The notes under the pieces are model-generated. The model was not told the origin of the DNA, made no database searches, and saw only the letters and a program-made list of their open reading frames with translations. Positions 17,002 through 26,392 of a stretch of 64,000 nt of DNA are shown here, one piece after another (position 1 is the stretch's first letter; every line of letters starts with the position of its first letter). The position numbers and the translations under genes are program-made. The DNA is from Salinibius halmophilus (GTDB taxonomy: Bacteria > Pseudomonadota > Gammaproteobacteria > Pseudomonadales > Natronospirillaceae): positions 1 to 64,000 of the forward strand of contig NZ_QPEP01000003.1 of NCBI RefSeq assembly GCF_003577475.1. The letters are read 5' to 3'.

Positions 17002-18471
17002 CGACGTCGGCGCTGGCGGGCGGTACTGCCTGCCTAGTTTTATTAGTGTCCGGCGGTAATTGGTAGACAAGTAACCCTGCTGAATCATTTGCTGCTGAAT
17101 GTGATCAATCGCTTTTGGCCAGTCTGGCGAGTCAACCAATTTTGTTACCAACACCCCATCATGCTTGGCTTGCTCACAAATAACACGCCATACCGTTTCT
17201 GGATTTGGCTTATTTAACCGGCGCGCAAAGCGATTCTGCGGTTTTCGCCAAATCTGCCACCACAATACCCCCCCCAACAATAGCAAGCCAACACCAAGGC
17301 CATAAACCATTGGCCATAACCATACCGGCGGCCCAACAATTGCCACAGGCGCTTTCACATTAAAGGTTGGCAACGGAGCTTTGGCGACCAGGTTGTCTAA
17401 CCGATTGGCGTACACCGACTCAAACCGTTGATTGCGCGGATGAAAAAAACTCAACGACATGGTTGGCAGCGACAGCCGGCCGGCTTCATCCACTAGTAGG
17501 CTATACTCAGTCGTTAAACTGGCTAACCAGCCATTACCGTGGCGGGTTTCACTGCGTGCATTATTAACCTCATAAATCGTGTATCCCTCATATTTGCCCT
17601 CTAAATCCAGTGCCGTTAGGTATTCTTTAGCCGCACCAAGGGCATATTGCGTGACGGTAAAACTCAGGCTGTCACCAACGGTCAAGCGCTCTGGCATGTT
17701 GTTTACTTGCACATCTAACCAAGCGCTGTCGACCACCAAAGCACCACTAGGGGCGGTTGATTGCACCACTTGGTATTGCCGCGGCGCCACATTTAGCGTT
17801 ACCGAGCGTAACCAGCCGCTTTGATCAATTAGGTTACCCGACAGGGACGGCCATTGAATGGTCAACGTGCCCGTATTAGTTGGCTCTAGCTCAAAGTTAA
17901 GGCTGTAATTCTGAAAGGTTTTGCCAGCTATGGTCACATCACCTTTGCGCTCATCTGTTGGGCGAAAGCTGCGACCATTAACTACCGCTGAGCGAGCCCG
18001 AAAATCAGGTGTGCCGACCACATACACCTCGGCAGAGTATCGGTGCAGTTCATTAACGCGCGCTTGCGAGGCCATGCGCGATGGCCGCATCCAGATATCG
18101 GTCCCTGCAAGGCTTGAAATACTGACACTCGCCTCGTTACTCACCTCGCCTTCATAACTCAGTGCAGGTAATACTAATTGCGTGGTTTCGCCATCAGGAA
18201 TTTCAACCAAGGGTTCCAGCCATAGATGGTAATCGCTACCCGCAGGCTGTTGCTGATGCCAGCGTGGCACTATTTGAGTTTTCTGCACGTTAAAGTCGAG
18301 CAACCAAGGGGTTAGGTCAACTTTTGTCCAGTCTATGTGCTTATCTTCCACGCTCATTACCACATGCAAACGCTCACCTTGCACAAGTGTTGGCTCTAGT
18401 ACTTGCAACGAAAGCGCTGGCGACCAAGTTGACAACATCAGCAAAAAAAGCCAAACAAACTTGCGCATCAA
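16987..18471 (-). CDS. batD: BatD-like oxygen-tolerance membrane protein
   Basis: A 494-residue protein with an N-terminal signal peptide, a long periplasmic beta-rich region, one transmembrane helix around VYGLGVGLLLLGGVLWW and a cytosolic tail. This layout and its place at the end of a moxR-DUF58-batA-batB operon identify BatD. The Bat proteins in Bacteroides are linked to aerotolerance and elsewhere to envelope integrity; the biochemical role is not established. Its start overlaps the batB/C stop. Confidence 0.85.
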   Translation of the reverse strand: MMRKFVWLFLLMLSTWSPALSLQVLEPTLVQGERLHVVMSVEDKHIDWTKVDLTPWLLDFNVQKTQIVPRWHQQQPAGSDYHLWLEPLVEIPDGETTQLVLPALSYEGEVSNEASVSISSLAGTDIWMRPSRMASQARVNELHRYSAEVYVVGTPDFRARSAVVNGRSFRPTDERKGDVTIAGKTFQNYSLNFELEPTNTGTLTIQWPSLSGNLIDQSGWLRSVTLNVAPRQYQVVQSTAPSGALVVDSAWLDVQVNNMPERLTVGDSLSFTVTQYALGAAKEYLTALDLEGKYEGYTIYEVNNARSETRHGNGWLASLTTEYSLLVDEAGRLSLPTMSLSFFHPRNQRFESVYANRLDNLVAKAPLPTFNVKAPVAIVGPPVWLWPMVYGLGVGLLLLGGVLWWQIWRKPQNRFARRLNKPNPETVWRVICEQAKHDGVLVTKLVDSPDWPKAIDHIQQQMIQQGYLSTNYRRTLIKLGRQYRPPAPTSSPFI

Positions 18472-20081
18472 TTGTCTCCTGTTGCTTGGTTGAACCGGAA
18501 GCGTATCAAGCGTGCTGGGTCGGGTGGTTCAAGCGACATCATGCGAGCACTGTCAATGTCTTCGCCGCCCCCTTCAACCACAGGCCCCATAGGCTGCTCT
18601 GGCAGTTCATCCGGCAGGCCTTCTTGTGGAATATCATTGTTTTCACCAGCTTGTAGGCTGCCACCATCTGAGTTTTGTTGCTGGCTTGATTCATCTGGCG
18701 ATTGCTGGGATTGCTCATTGCCATTGCCCGAAGATGTTTCATCGGATGGTTCTTGGTTTTGTTCGCTTTGTTGATCTTGGCTGTTTTGCTCACCCTGCTG
18801 GTTTTGCTGGGCCTGCTGATTTTGCAAATCTTCCAGTGCAGCCAAGTTCTCAGCTGCTTGCACATGATCCGGGTCTTCTTGCAAGATCGCTTCAAATGCT
18901 GCAGCCGCGGCATCATAATTTTGCAAACGGGCGTATGCCACCCCTTGGTTAAACACACTGTCTATACCAGGTTGCTGCCGCCAAGCTTCAATGGCTTGTT
19001 CATATTTTCCTTGCTGGTACAGCGCCATCCCTCTGGTCATTACATCCTCGGTAAGGTTAAGTGCTTGCTCATATTGCTCTTGCGCTAATGCCGATTGTGC
19101 TTGTTGTTCACGGTTGTCAAACCAACTGGCTTGTGCAGGCTGCGGCGCGAGCAGTACTAGGCCAAAAGGCAACAAAACAACAATTTGGCGCTGACCAATG
19201 AGCAGCAACAATGGCAACATGGCCGCGACAACAAACCAAATGCCACTATCATGGCGCAGGACAAAGTTTTCTTGCAGCACCACAGCGTCATCGACTACGT
19301 TGCGGCTAGTCACTTGATCCAACCCGCTGCGGGTCACTGCCACGCCCGAAAAACGGCTTGCCAATGCTTGCCACGCGCTATCTGTCACTGGGCGAATGCC
19401 AGAGCTGGTGCCAACTTTCACCACATCTAAGTTGACATCTATACCTGGGTTCCAGGCACCAGCAGCATTTAGCGCCGCTTGCGGTAAGTGATCGGCAACC
19501 ACAACAACTTGGCCTCGCTGAACGTCTGCACGCTCAAACACTCTTTTGGCTTGGTTTAACGCACCCGCTAAGTTGTCGCCGTGCTCACGTGGAATCTCAT
19601 ACGTGAGCTGGGGAAGCATGCTATTAATTAGCTGGAAATCTGGCGTGGCTGGTATCATAAGCGCTGCATTTTGGCTATAAGCTACTAACGCCACTTGGCT
19701 GCCAGACCACTGATCCAGTAAATCTTTGATAATAAAGTGAGCCTGATTCATCCGGCTCGGCGCAACATCTGTGCTAGCCATGCTGTCATTGATGCTCATG
19801 ATCACCACGCGCACTTCCCGTGCTTGCTGCGCGGGTACCGAGCGCTCGCTAAAGCTAGGCCCTGCCAATGCAATGACTAGCAGCACCAAAGCTGTCAGCG
19901 CCATAAGCGCGTGCCACCATGTATGCGATGGTTTGCTACTGGTGTCCGACAACAGTTTTTTTGCTAGGTGCTCAGGTAATAGTGATTGCCAGCCATCGCT
20001 GCGCTGTGTTTTAAACCAAACCCATACCACGGCAATGGCTAGGGGCAAAAGCAATAACCATTCTGGTCGAATAAACGTCAT
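18468..20081 (-). CDS. BatB/BatC fusion: vWA domain plus TPR repeats
   Basis: A 537-residue protein beginning with two N-terminal membrane helices around a vWA domain (BatB), a third helix near GIWFVVAAMLPLLLLIG, then TPR repeats (ALYQQGKYEQAIEAW, FNQGVAYARLQNYDAAAAAFE) as in BatC, and a long Gln/Asn/Ser-rich low-complexity tail. In the metal-ion-dependent adhesion site the usual D-x-S-x-S is replaced by S-I-N-D-S in IMSINDSMAS, so metal binding may be lost, unlike in the neighbouring BatA. I start at MTFIRPEW (ATG 20081), which overlaps the batA stop by four bases, rather than a farther upstream codon. Confidence 0.86.
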   Translation of the reverse strand: MTFIRPEWLLLLPLAIAVVWVWFKTQRSDGWQSLLPEHLAKKLLSDTSSKPSHTWWHALMALTALVLLVIALAGPSFSERSVPAQQAREVRVVIMSINDSMASTDVAPSRMNQAHFIIKDLLDQWSGSQVALVAYSQNAALMIPATPDFQLINSMLPQLTYEIPREHGDNLAGALNQAKRVFERADVQRGQVVVVADHLPQAALNAAGAWNPGIDVNLDVVKVGTSSGIRPVTDSAWQALASRFSGVAVTRSGLDQVTSRNVVDDAVVLQENFVLRHDSGIWFVVAAMLPLLLLIGQRQIVVLLPFGLVLLAPQPAQASWFDNREQQAQSALAQEQYEQALNLTEDVMTRGMALYQQGKYEQAIEAWRQQPGIDSVFNQGVAYARLQNYDAAAAAFEAILQEDPDHVQAAENLAALEDLQNQQAQQNQQGEQNSQDQQSEQNQEPSDETSSGNGNEQSQQSPDESSQQQNSDGGSLQAGENNDIPQEGLPDELPEQPMGPVVEGGGEDIDSARMMSLEPPDPARLIRFRFNQATGDN

Positions 20082-20989
20082 AACAATCGACCTCGCCAAA
20101 CAAATAATGTCATCAATAACAATACCGCAATCGACAGCGGCCAATAATAAAGCGGTTCGTTAATGCGCACCGGATCTGTTTGCCGCTCAACCGGCTCTAA
20201 ACGGTCGATTTCGCGGTAAATTTCTACCAGCTCAACGGCATCGCGAGCGCTGAAAAATCTCGCGCCAGTTAGGTTCGCGACCTGGCGCAAGGTTGCGTTA
20301 TCAGCACCACCAAAGAATCCCGAGATCCCAACGGTGTACACTTTCACGCCTTGATCCAGCGCCCAACTCGCAGCCTCCATTGGGCTGACCTCACCAGCGG
20401 TGTTCGCGCCATCGGATAACAGAATGACAACCTTATCCTTGGCATCCAAATCTCTCACCTGGCGAACACCCAGTGCAATCCCTTCCCCTATAGCTGTGTT
20501 GGAGCCAATCATATGAGGAGCAGTTTCTGTCAACCATTGCTGGATACTCTCAAGGTCGCGCGTGACGGGAGCTTGCACATAAGCACTATCGGCGAAAAAC
20601 ACCAAGCCCATGCGATCCCCATCGCGGCCATCAATAAAACCATTTAACACCTGTTTAACAACATCAATGCGCCGGTATAGTGAAGCCCCATAGCGCATAT
20701 CTCGATCTCCCATCGACCCAGACAAGTCAACTACTAGCACCATATCGCGCTGTGAGTCAGACACTTCAATTGGATCCCCCACTCGCTCAGGTTGCGCCAT
20801 GGCAATCACTAGCGCCGCTAATGCCAAGATAACGAGCAGTCGCGACCACCAATCTTTCGCAGCTTTACGGTGTTGTAATTGAGCATTGGCTACCCACAAG
20901 GCCGTTTGTGGCTGTTTGGCTGGAATCAGCAAAATGAGTGGCAGCAATAACAATAGCCCAAATACCTGAGGCAATACCCACTGAATCAT
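20078..20989 (-). CDS. batA: BatA-like vWA-domain membrane protein
   Basis: A 303-residue protein with N-terminal membrane helices, a vWA domain whose MIDAS is intact (VVDLSGSMG), the second MIDAS threonine region in GSNTAIGEGIALGV and a Ser/Asp in LLSDGANTAGEV, and a final C-terminal helix. vWA domains mediate metal-dependent protein binding; with MoxR-type AAA+ ATPases they act as chaperone-like complexes. Four-base overlaps on both sides join it to DUF4381 and batB/C genes. Confidence 0.9.
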   Translation of the reverse strand: MIQWVLPQVFGLLLLLPLILLIPAKQPQTALWVANAQLQHRKAAKDWWSRLLVILALAALVIAMAQPERVGDPIEVSDSQRDMVLVVDLSGSMGDRDMRYGASLYRRIDVVKQVLNGFIDGRDGDRMGLVFFADSAYVQAPVTRDLESIQQWLTETAPHMIGSNTAIGEGIALGVRQVRDLDAKDKVVILLSDGANTAGEVSPMEAASWALDQGVKVYTVGISGFFGGADNATLRQVANLTGARFFSARDAVELVEIYREIDRLEPVERQTDPVRINEPLYYWPLSIAVLLLMTLFVWRGRLL

Positions 20990-21447
20990 CGTCTGCCTCC
21001 CCGCTTTTTATAGACTTTTAGCCAAGCAATTAACGCTCGTTGCAAGGTTTGGCAGCTTTGCGCGTCGTGGCCGTCGTAAAATAAGCGCTGCCAGCGCTCA
21101 GCTTCAGTACTGAGTAGGGTTTGGCCTATTAGGTTGTCTAAATAATTTAACCAAGCTTTGCCAGCAAGTTGGGCGACCTCGTCGCGCCCGTGTCGGTTTA
21201 TTAGCAGGCGCTTAAGTGATTCACTCATTTGTTTGATGGTGGCAAAATCTGGTGTTGGCTGGCGTTTAGCTTGCAGGCGCCATTGCTTGTAAAGCTGGCG
21301 CACTGCTTTATTGCGCAAGCGCAAGCGAATCAGCCACCAAACTATGAGCACCAGACACGGCACGGTTAGTGCAATGACCAACCACCAACCAATGGCAAGC
21401 GGCCACACTGGTGGTGGCGCAAGGGATACAACATCATGCGGTAACAT
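20986..21447 (-). CDS. DUF4381 membrane protein of the moxR/bat operon
   Basis: A 153-residue protein with one membrane helix near the N-terminus (IGWWLVIALTVPCLVLIVWW) and a basic cytosolic domain, matching DUF4381. These small proteins are regularly found between the DUF58 and vWA genes in MoxR clusters; function unknown. ATG 21447 follows an AGGGGGTG ribosome-binding site; a GTG two codons upstream is also possible. Overlaps DUF58 by 14 bases and batA by 4. Confidence 0.82.
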   Translation of the reverse strand: MLPHDVVSLAPPPVWPLAIGWWLVIALTVPCLVLIVWWLIRLRLRNKAVRQLYKQWRLQAKRQPTPDFATIKQMSESLKRLLINRHGRDEVAQLAGKAWLNYLDNLIGQTLLSTEAERWQRLFYDGHDAQSCQTLQRALIAWLKVYKKRGGRR

Positions 21448-22321
21448 GGGCACCCCCTAACCAGTCATTGGTAAAGACAGTTTGCTGAGTGACCATGGCA
21501 GACTGCAGCCACTGTTGTTGCTTGGCAAGTTGGCGCTGCATTTGTTCGTTATAAGCTTTATTTCGACGACGATTAAATACGGCGGTCATCACTCCTGCAT
21601 CAGACTTAAACGCCAGAGACAATCGCTTGTTTGGGGCTTTTAGCTCTAATGGGTCCAGTATTTGCCAAGCCACCACATCATTGTGGCGGCTTAATTGGCG
21701 CAGAAGTGGCACGCTGGCCTCATTGAGCCAATGGAAGTCTGAAATCAAATGCACGCGCCCCCCAGTTTTAACTGCCCGGTTGAGCTGTGCTAGCGCCTGC
21801 AAAGCCTGCCCAGCATCTTGTTGCCAATGCATGCTAGGTTCGGCGAGTAGGTGCAAGTAGCGCATCAAAGCTGCGCGCCCTCTGCCTGTTCGACAGTCAC
21901 GAATGCGATCGCCAAAAACCATGCCGCCTACGGCATCACTACGTTGAATGGCTGCCCAGCCTAAGCAGGCAGCAAGGTGAGCAGCTTGCACCGACTTAAG
22001 TAACTTCACCGAACCAAACCACATAGGAGCCGACAGATCCGTCCATAACCAAGTTGGCCGATCGCGCTCTTCATGAAACTGCTTGCTGTAGGCATCACCC
22101 GTGCGCGCTAGCAACCGCCAATCCAAGTGGCGTACTTCATCACCCGGCTGATAAGCCCTAGATTCACTGTACTCCATGCCCCGGCCATGAAATACGCTGC
22201 GCCGAGTTGACTGCTGCTGGCGTTTCGCCATTAAGCGTTTTTCCGGCTGTTGCGCTTGTCGCGCGAGCGCCATTAAGTCGGGTAGCAGTATTTCGGTACC
22301 ATCACTGACCCAAGTTGTCAT
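21434..22321 (-). CDS. DUF58 domain protein of the moxR operon
   Basis: A 295-residue soluble DUF58 protein. The family core is clear: the positively charged GRGMEYSESRAYQPGDEVRHLDWRLLARTG is the defining motif, followed by a vWA-like fold (TWLWTDLSAPMW). DUF58 proteins act with MoxR ATPases. Its ATG overlaps the moxR TAA by one base. Confidence 0.92.
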   Translation of the reverse strand: MTTWVSDGTEILLPDLMALARQAQQPEKRLMAKRQQQSTRRSVFHGRGMEYSESRAYQPGDEVRHLDWRLLARTGDAYSKQFHEERDRPTWLWTDLSAPMWFGSVKLLKSVQAAHLAACLGWAAIQRSDAVGGMVFGDRIRDCRTGRGRAALMRYLHLLAEPSMHWQQDAGQALQALAQLNRAVKTGGRVHLISDFHWLNEASVPLLRQLSRHNDVVAWQILDPLELKAPNKRLSLAFKSDAGVMTAVFNRRRNKAYNEQMQRQLAKQQQWLQSAMVTQQTVFTNDWLGGAHVTA

Positions 22322-23325
22322 TAGCCACTCACCGCCACTTTATTTAACAACTGGCTAATCACGATGTCTGGCGTTAAACCATCGGCTTCGGCTTCGTAAG
22401 ACAGCAAAATGCGGTGGCGCAACACCGGTTTGGCTAACCACTGAATGTCTTCGGGGTATACGGAACGGCGTCCGTGCAAAAATGCCCGCGCTTGGGCACA
22501 CCTTGCCAGCGCAATGGTTGCACGAGGTGACGCTCCCCATTCAATGTACTTGGCCAAATCTGCGCTAAGTGCTTCCGGCTGGCGGGTGGCTTGCACTAGA
22601 TGCACGATATACTGCTCCATCGACGATGAAATTTCTGTGGCCAGTACTTCTCTACGCCAACCTAGCACTTCATCGATGGCTATATTGAGTGGTTGTGGTT
22701 TGGCGACATTAGCGGCTTCTTGCAAATTCAACCGTAAAATTTCGTGCTCTACATCCACCGATGGGTAATTAACATCGATTTTCATTAAAAAGCGATCGAG
22801 CTGTGCTTCTGGCAGCGGATAGGTGCCTTCTTGCTCAATTGGGTTTTGCGTTGCCATCACCATAAACAACGCCGGCAACTTGCGGGTTACCTTACCCACA
22901 GTCACTTGCCGCTCAGCCATTGCCTCTAATAAGGCCGATTGCACTTTTGCTGGCGCTCGGTTGATTTCATCGGCCAAGACAAACTCATTCAATAGTGGCC
23001 CAGCTTCAAAAACAAAATCACCCGTTTGTGGTCGAAAGATCTCGGTGCCTGTTAAGTCGGCTGGCAGCAAGTCAGGCGTAAACTGGATTCGCTTAAATTG
23101 GCTGTCGATTTGGCTAGCAAGTGCATTAATCGCTCGAGTTTTGGCAATACCTGGCGGGCCTTCAACCAAAAGGTGGCCATCGGCTAGTAAGGTAACGAGC
23201 ATTTGCTCTAGTAACTGCCCTTGCCCAATGACATCGTGAGCAAGGTGCTTCTGCAGGGTTTGCAGACGGGAAAGCATTTGTTGACGTTGCAAGATATTTT
23301 GCGACGCAGCGGATACATCAGTCAT
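22321..23325 (-). CDS. MoxR-family AAA+ ATPase
   Basis: A 334-residue AAA+ ATPase. Walker A reads EGPPGIAKT, Walker B LADEINRAPAKVQSALLEAM, sensor-1 ATQNPIEQEGTYPLPEAQLDRF and the lid follows. MoxR ATPases remodel partner proteins carrying vWA domains, here presumably BatA, BatB and the DUF58 protein encoded downstream. First gene of a six-gene operon with overlapping starts and stops throughout; AAGGGAAA lies upstream of the ATG. Divergent from the BaiN-like gene. Confidence 0.94.
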   Translation of the reverse strand: MTDVSAASQNILQRQQMLSRLQTLQKHLAHDVIGQGQLLEQMLVTLLADGHLLVEGPPGIAKTRAINALASQIDSQFKRIQFTPDLLPADLTGTEIFRPQTGDFVFEAGPLLNEFVLADEINRAPAKVQSALLEAMAERQVTVGKVTRKLPALFMVMATQNPIEQEGTYPLPEAQLDRFLMKIDVNYPSVDVEHEILRLNLQEAANVAKPQPLNIAIDEVLGWRREVLATEISSSMEQYIVHLVQATRQPEALSADLAKYIEWGASPRATIALARCAQARAFLHGRRSVYPEDIQWLAKPVLRHRILLSYEAEADGLTPDIVISQLLNKVAVSG

Positions 23326-23525
23326 AATTATTTCCCTTAATAAATTGGCGCAATGGGCTCTAGGCTACGAACTTGCCACGCAACTGTAAACCAATCTCTG
23401 CGCGCAATACGGCTTATGTTAAACTTGCCGCGGGCAAACCTAACCATATCGGTCAACGATGCCTTCAATTTGGCCCCAACGCATTTTAATAAAACTGAAT
23501 TTTGCAAAGAAGATACGACTTATCC

Positions 23526-24719
23526 ATGAAAACGTTCACAGATGTAGTAATCATTGGCGGCGGTGCTGCTGGCCTGATGTGTGCCTATCAAGCAGCTGAG
23601 CGAGGCTTATCTGTGGTCGTCATCGAGCAGGCCAAAAAAGTAGGTCGAAAAATTTTGATGAGCGGCGGTGGCAAGTGCAACTTTACCAACATGGAAATTG
23701 CGCCCAACAAGTATCTGTCGCAAAACCCACATTTTTGCAAATCGGCCTTGGCGCGCTACACCCAATGGGACTTTATTAGCCTAGTCAGTGAACAAGGCAT
23801 TGAGTGGGAAGAGCGAGAGCTGGGCAAGCTGTTTTGCTGCCACAGTAGCAAAGACATTGTTGACTTGCTGCTGCACCACTGTCGCAGAACGTCTGTAGAC
23901 ATTCGCTGTCAACACAAAGTAAAACGGGTGCAAACAATAGACAATGGCTTCACTATTCACCTAGATGGGTTACCCGAGCTGTATGCCAAGCAGGTAGTTG
24001 TTGCCAGTGGCGGGCTGTCCATTCCGTCTATGGGGGCGTCGGGCATTGGTTATCAAATTGCTGAGCAGCATGGTCACAGCATTATTCCAACGCGTGCAGC
24101 CTTAGTACCACTTACCTGGCAAAACAGCGAAAAACCTCTGTTTAGCGAGCTGTCCGGCATTGCCACGCCCATGACGGCTACCAGCGAAAATCAGCAAAGC
24201 TTTAGTGAACCGGTACTGATAACCCACCGTGGTTTATCAGGCCCAGCAATTTTGCAAATTTCCAGTTATTGGCAACCCGGCGAGGCACTCAAGCTTGATT
24301 GGTTGCCAAGTGAGGATGTTGCGGCACTAGTAGAACAATGGCGTCAATCGCACCCTGCCACTCAGGTGAGCACCTTGCTTGCTGAATACTTTCCCAAACG
24401 CCTAGCACGCTTGCTGTGTGACCTAACTGGCTGCGGTGACAGCCGAGTCGGTGATTTGAACAAAGCGCAACTGGCCAAGCTCGCCCTACTTAATAATTGG
24501 CCGTGGCAACCAAATGGCAGCGAAGGGTATAAAACAGCCGAAGTCACCCTAGGTGGCGTGAACACAGATGAAGTGTCATCAAAAACCTTCGAAAGTAAAA
24601 AACAGCCGGGCCTTTATTTTATTGGCGAAGTGCTCGATGTAACTGGCTGGCTTGGTGGTTATAACTTCCAATGGGCGTGGGCGAGCGCCTGGTGCTGCGC
24701 TCAAGCGCTTAAGTCATAG
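23526..24719 (+). CDS. BaiN/HI0933 (YhiN)-family FAD-dependent oxidoreductase
   Basis: A 397-residue flavoprotein of the HI0933 family (E. coli YhiN; BaiN is a relative). The FAD dinucleotide fold VIIGGGAAGLMCA is at the start, followed by GRKILMSGGGKCNFTN, and the C-terminal GLYFIGEVLDVTGWLGGYNFQWAWASA is the family hallmark. The physiological substrate in proteobacteria is unknown. I use ATG 23526, with AAGAAG upstream, instead of a TTG eight codons earlier. Three REP hairpins lie downstream. Confidence 0.93.
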   Translation: MKTFTDVVIIGGGAAGLMCAYQAAERGLSVVVIEQAKKVGRKILMSGGGKCNFTNMEIAPNKYLSQNPHFCKSALARYTQWDFISLVSEQGIEWEERELGKLFCCHSSKDIVDLLLHHCRRTSVDIRCQHKVKRVQTIDNGFTIHLDGLPELYAKQVVVASGGLSIPSMGASGIGYQIAEQHGHSIIPTRAALVPLTWQNSEKPLFSELSGIATPMTATSENQQSFSEPVLITHRGLSGPAILQISSYWQPGEALKLDWLPSEDVAALVEQWRQSHPATQVSTLLAEYFPKRLARLLCDLTGCGDSRVGDLNKAQLAKLALLNNWPWQPNGSEGYKTAEVTLGGVNTDEVSSKTFESKKQPGLYFIGEVLDVTGWLGGYNFQWAWASAWCCAQALKS

Positions 24720-24754
24720 CCATTCGCGCCGAACAACCCACGGGGAACTCAAGC

Positions 24755-24900
24755 GTAGGTTTTACGAGCCGAAGGCTCGGGAAACAAACAACACGTTGCC
24801 CGGCCAAAAAACGGCCGTGCAACCTACGGGTGAGTTGTTGCGGGTGTCGCATTGAATGCAAAATCAGGCGTAGGTTTTACGAGCCGAAGGCTCGGGAAAC
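24755..24900. repeat. Three REP hairpins in alternating orientation
   Basis: Three GTAG-headed hairpins: 24755-24785 (+), 24795-24827 (-) and 24870-24900 (+). The first and third are identical over their length, with a GAGCC/GGCTC inner stem and GTTT...AAAC outer stem. The middle one has a GGCC-type inner stem and GTTG...CAAC outer stem, so it belongs to the other subtype. The facing first pair resembles the mixed inverted pairs beside the RAYT gene at 55.7-56.4 kb. Nothing else is seen in the 265-base gap between the two genes. Confidence 0.85.
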
Positions 24901-24984
24901 AAACACCATCGCAGGTTTTAGCAACCGCGAGCAAGTTTATGCCACGCGGTCTACACTAACAAAAGAAAGAAAGCAGGAATACGA

Positions 24985-25590
24985 ATGCACAGAACCATTT
25001 TTCAAACCCCGGTGCTCAAGCAGATTTTTTATGCGATTGGCTGGATTATTTTAAAAGTTAGCGGTTGGAAAACCGAGGGGCATCTTCCTGCTGCGCCAAA
25101 AGCCATTATTATCGGTGCGCCACATACTTCTAACTGGGACTTCCCACTGGCCATGGCGGCTATATTTACGCGTGGTTGGCCGATGTACTGGGTAGGCAAA
25201 CATACACTTTTTAAGGCACCTTACGGCTGGTTTATGCGCTGGTTGGGTGGCATTGCACTAAATCGCAGTCAAGCTAGTAATACCGTGAATGCCTACATCG
25301 ACTTATTTAATAAAAATGAGTCGCTGTACATTACCCTCGCCCCCGAGGGCACACGGTCTTTGGTGACGCGCTGGAAGTCGGGTTTTTATCATATTGCGGT
25401 GGGCGCCGAGATCCCAATCGTTTTAGGCTTCATTGATAAAAAGACTAAAACCATAGGTCTTGGCCCGGCAATCACTGTTACCGGTGACTTGGAAAAAGAC
25501 ATGGAGGCCATAGGATCATTCTATGCTACGAAAGAAGGCATTAAGCCTGAGCTATTTGCTCTGCCTGACCTCGACGCTATGCGCCGCTGA
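24985..25590 (+). CDS. PlsC-like acyltransferase
   Basis: A 201-residue membrane-associated acyltransferase of the 1-acyl-glycerol-3-phosphate acyltransferase superfamily. The HX4D motif is HTSNWD and the acceptor motif is APEGTRS; a hydrophobic N-terminal helix (FYAIGWIILKVSGW) precedes them. Similar short proteins acylate lysophospholipid-type acceptors, but the exact acceptor is unknown. The last 68 bases overlap the start and signal peptide of the next gene. Confidence 0.88.
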   Translation: MHRTIFQTPVLKQIFYAIGWIILKVSGWKTEGHLPAAPKAIIIGAPHTSNWDFPLAMAAIFTRGWPMYWVGKHTLFKAPYGWFMRWLGGIALNRSQASNTVNAYIDLFNKNESLYITLAPEGTRSLVTRWKSGFYHIAVGAEIPIVLGFIDKKTKTIGLGPAITVTGDLEKDMEAIGSFYATKEGIKPELFALPDLDAMRR

Positions 25591-26392
25591 CCTGTCGCTA
25601 CTGTTAGGCAAAGACAGTGAAGAAAAAGGGCAATGGCTGCGTGATTACCAAATAGCCGTCCCGGCTAGCAGCGCTGAGCAGTATGCAAAAAGCGCATCAC
25701 TAGACTATCGCCGCGGCGAAATACAGCTTACCGCAAGGCAAGTGCAAGGCCAGTATTTCGCCGATAGCCAATTCCGTTTAGGCGACCGTCATTGGTACAA
25801 CAACCAAGCTTATCGCGACTGGGCACTTGTTGGTGGTTATCGACTCGGCAGCCCAGATTTTACCAGTTACACCAAACTAGGCGGTCTGTGGCGCTGGCAC
25901 CAACAAGATAATATAGGCGCACTCACGAGTCACAACCAAGTAGACCATTATTGGTATAAACCCTATGACCACCTCAAAATAACGAACCAACTCGAGTTTG
26001 ACGCATTTTTGCCAAATCAATGGCAGCTAGTGACCAACCTCGCGCTCACAAGCCATTGGCAGTACCCCAACACTTGGCAACGAGCTTGGCAGTTTAATGT
26101 GCTCGCCGAGGCAGGCCTTGCCTGGCAGCAATGGCAACTATCCATTGAACGCAATGAGCGCCTTGCCTACGAAAACTACGCCCTAGCCTATTTCACCAAA
26201 CTAACTTGGCAGTCTAATCAGTTGGCCGCCAACCTGCGCTATGGTGAGGTGTATCAAGCTGACATGATGGTTCAGTGGGTACTAGCACCAGACCTTATTA
26301 CCTTTATCGAAGTTGAGTGGGAAAATGACGAACTACTTTGGACAAATGAAGCCATTACTTTGGCTGCTGGTCTGCGTTTGCTCAGTCGCTAA
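25523..26392 (+). CDS. Secreted, probably outer-membrane beta-barrel protein of unknown function
   Basis: A 289-residue protein with a convincing signal peptide (LSYLLCLTSTLCA, then AADLS). The mature part is rich in Trp and Tyr, with short alternating strands (YTKLGGLWRWHQQ, WQLVTNLALTSHWQ, LAANLRYGEVYQ), as in small outer-membrane barrels. I recognise no family. The whole signal-peptide region is encoded within the 3' end of the acyltransferase gene in another frame, with AGGA eight bases before ATG 25523. It is followed with overlap by a second exported protein. Confidence 0.68.
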   Translation: MLRKKALSLSYLLCLTSTLCAADLSLLLGKDSEEKGQWLRDYQIAVPASSAEQYAKSASLDYRRGEIQLTARQVQGQYFADSQFRLGDRHWYNNQAYRDWALVGGYRLGSPDFTSYTKLGGLWRWHQQDNIGALTSHNQVDHYWYKPYDHLKITNQLEFDAFLPNQWQLVTNLALTSHWQYPNTWQRAWQFNVLAEAGLAWQQWQLSIERNERLAYENYALAYFTKLTWQSNQLAANLRYGEVYQADMMVQWVLAPDLITFIEVEWENDELLWTNEAITLAAGLRLLSR

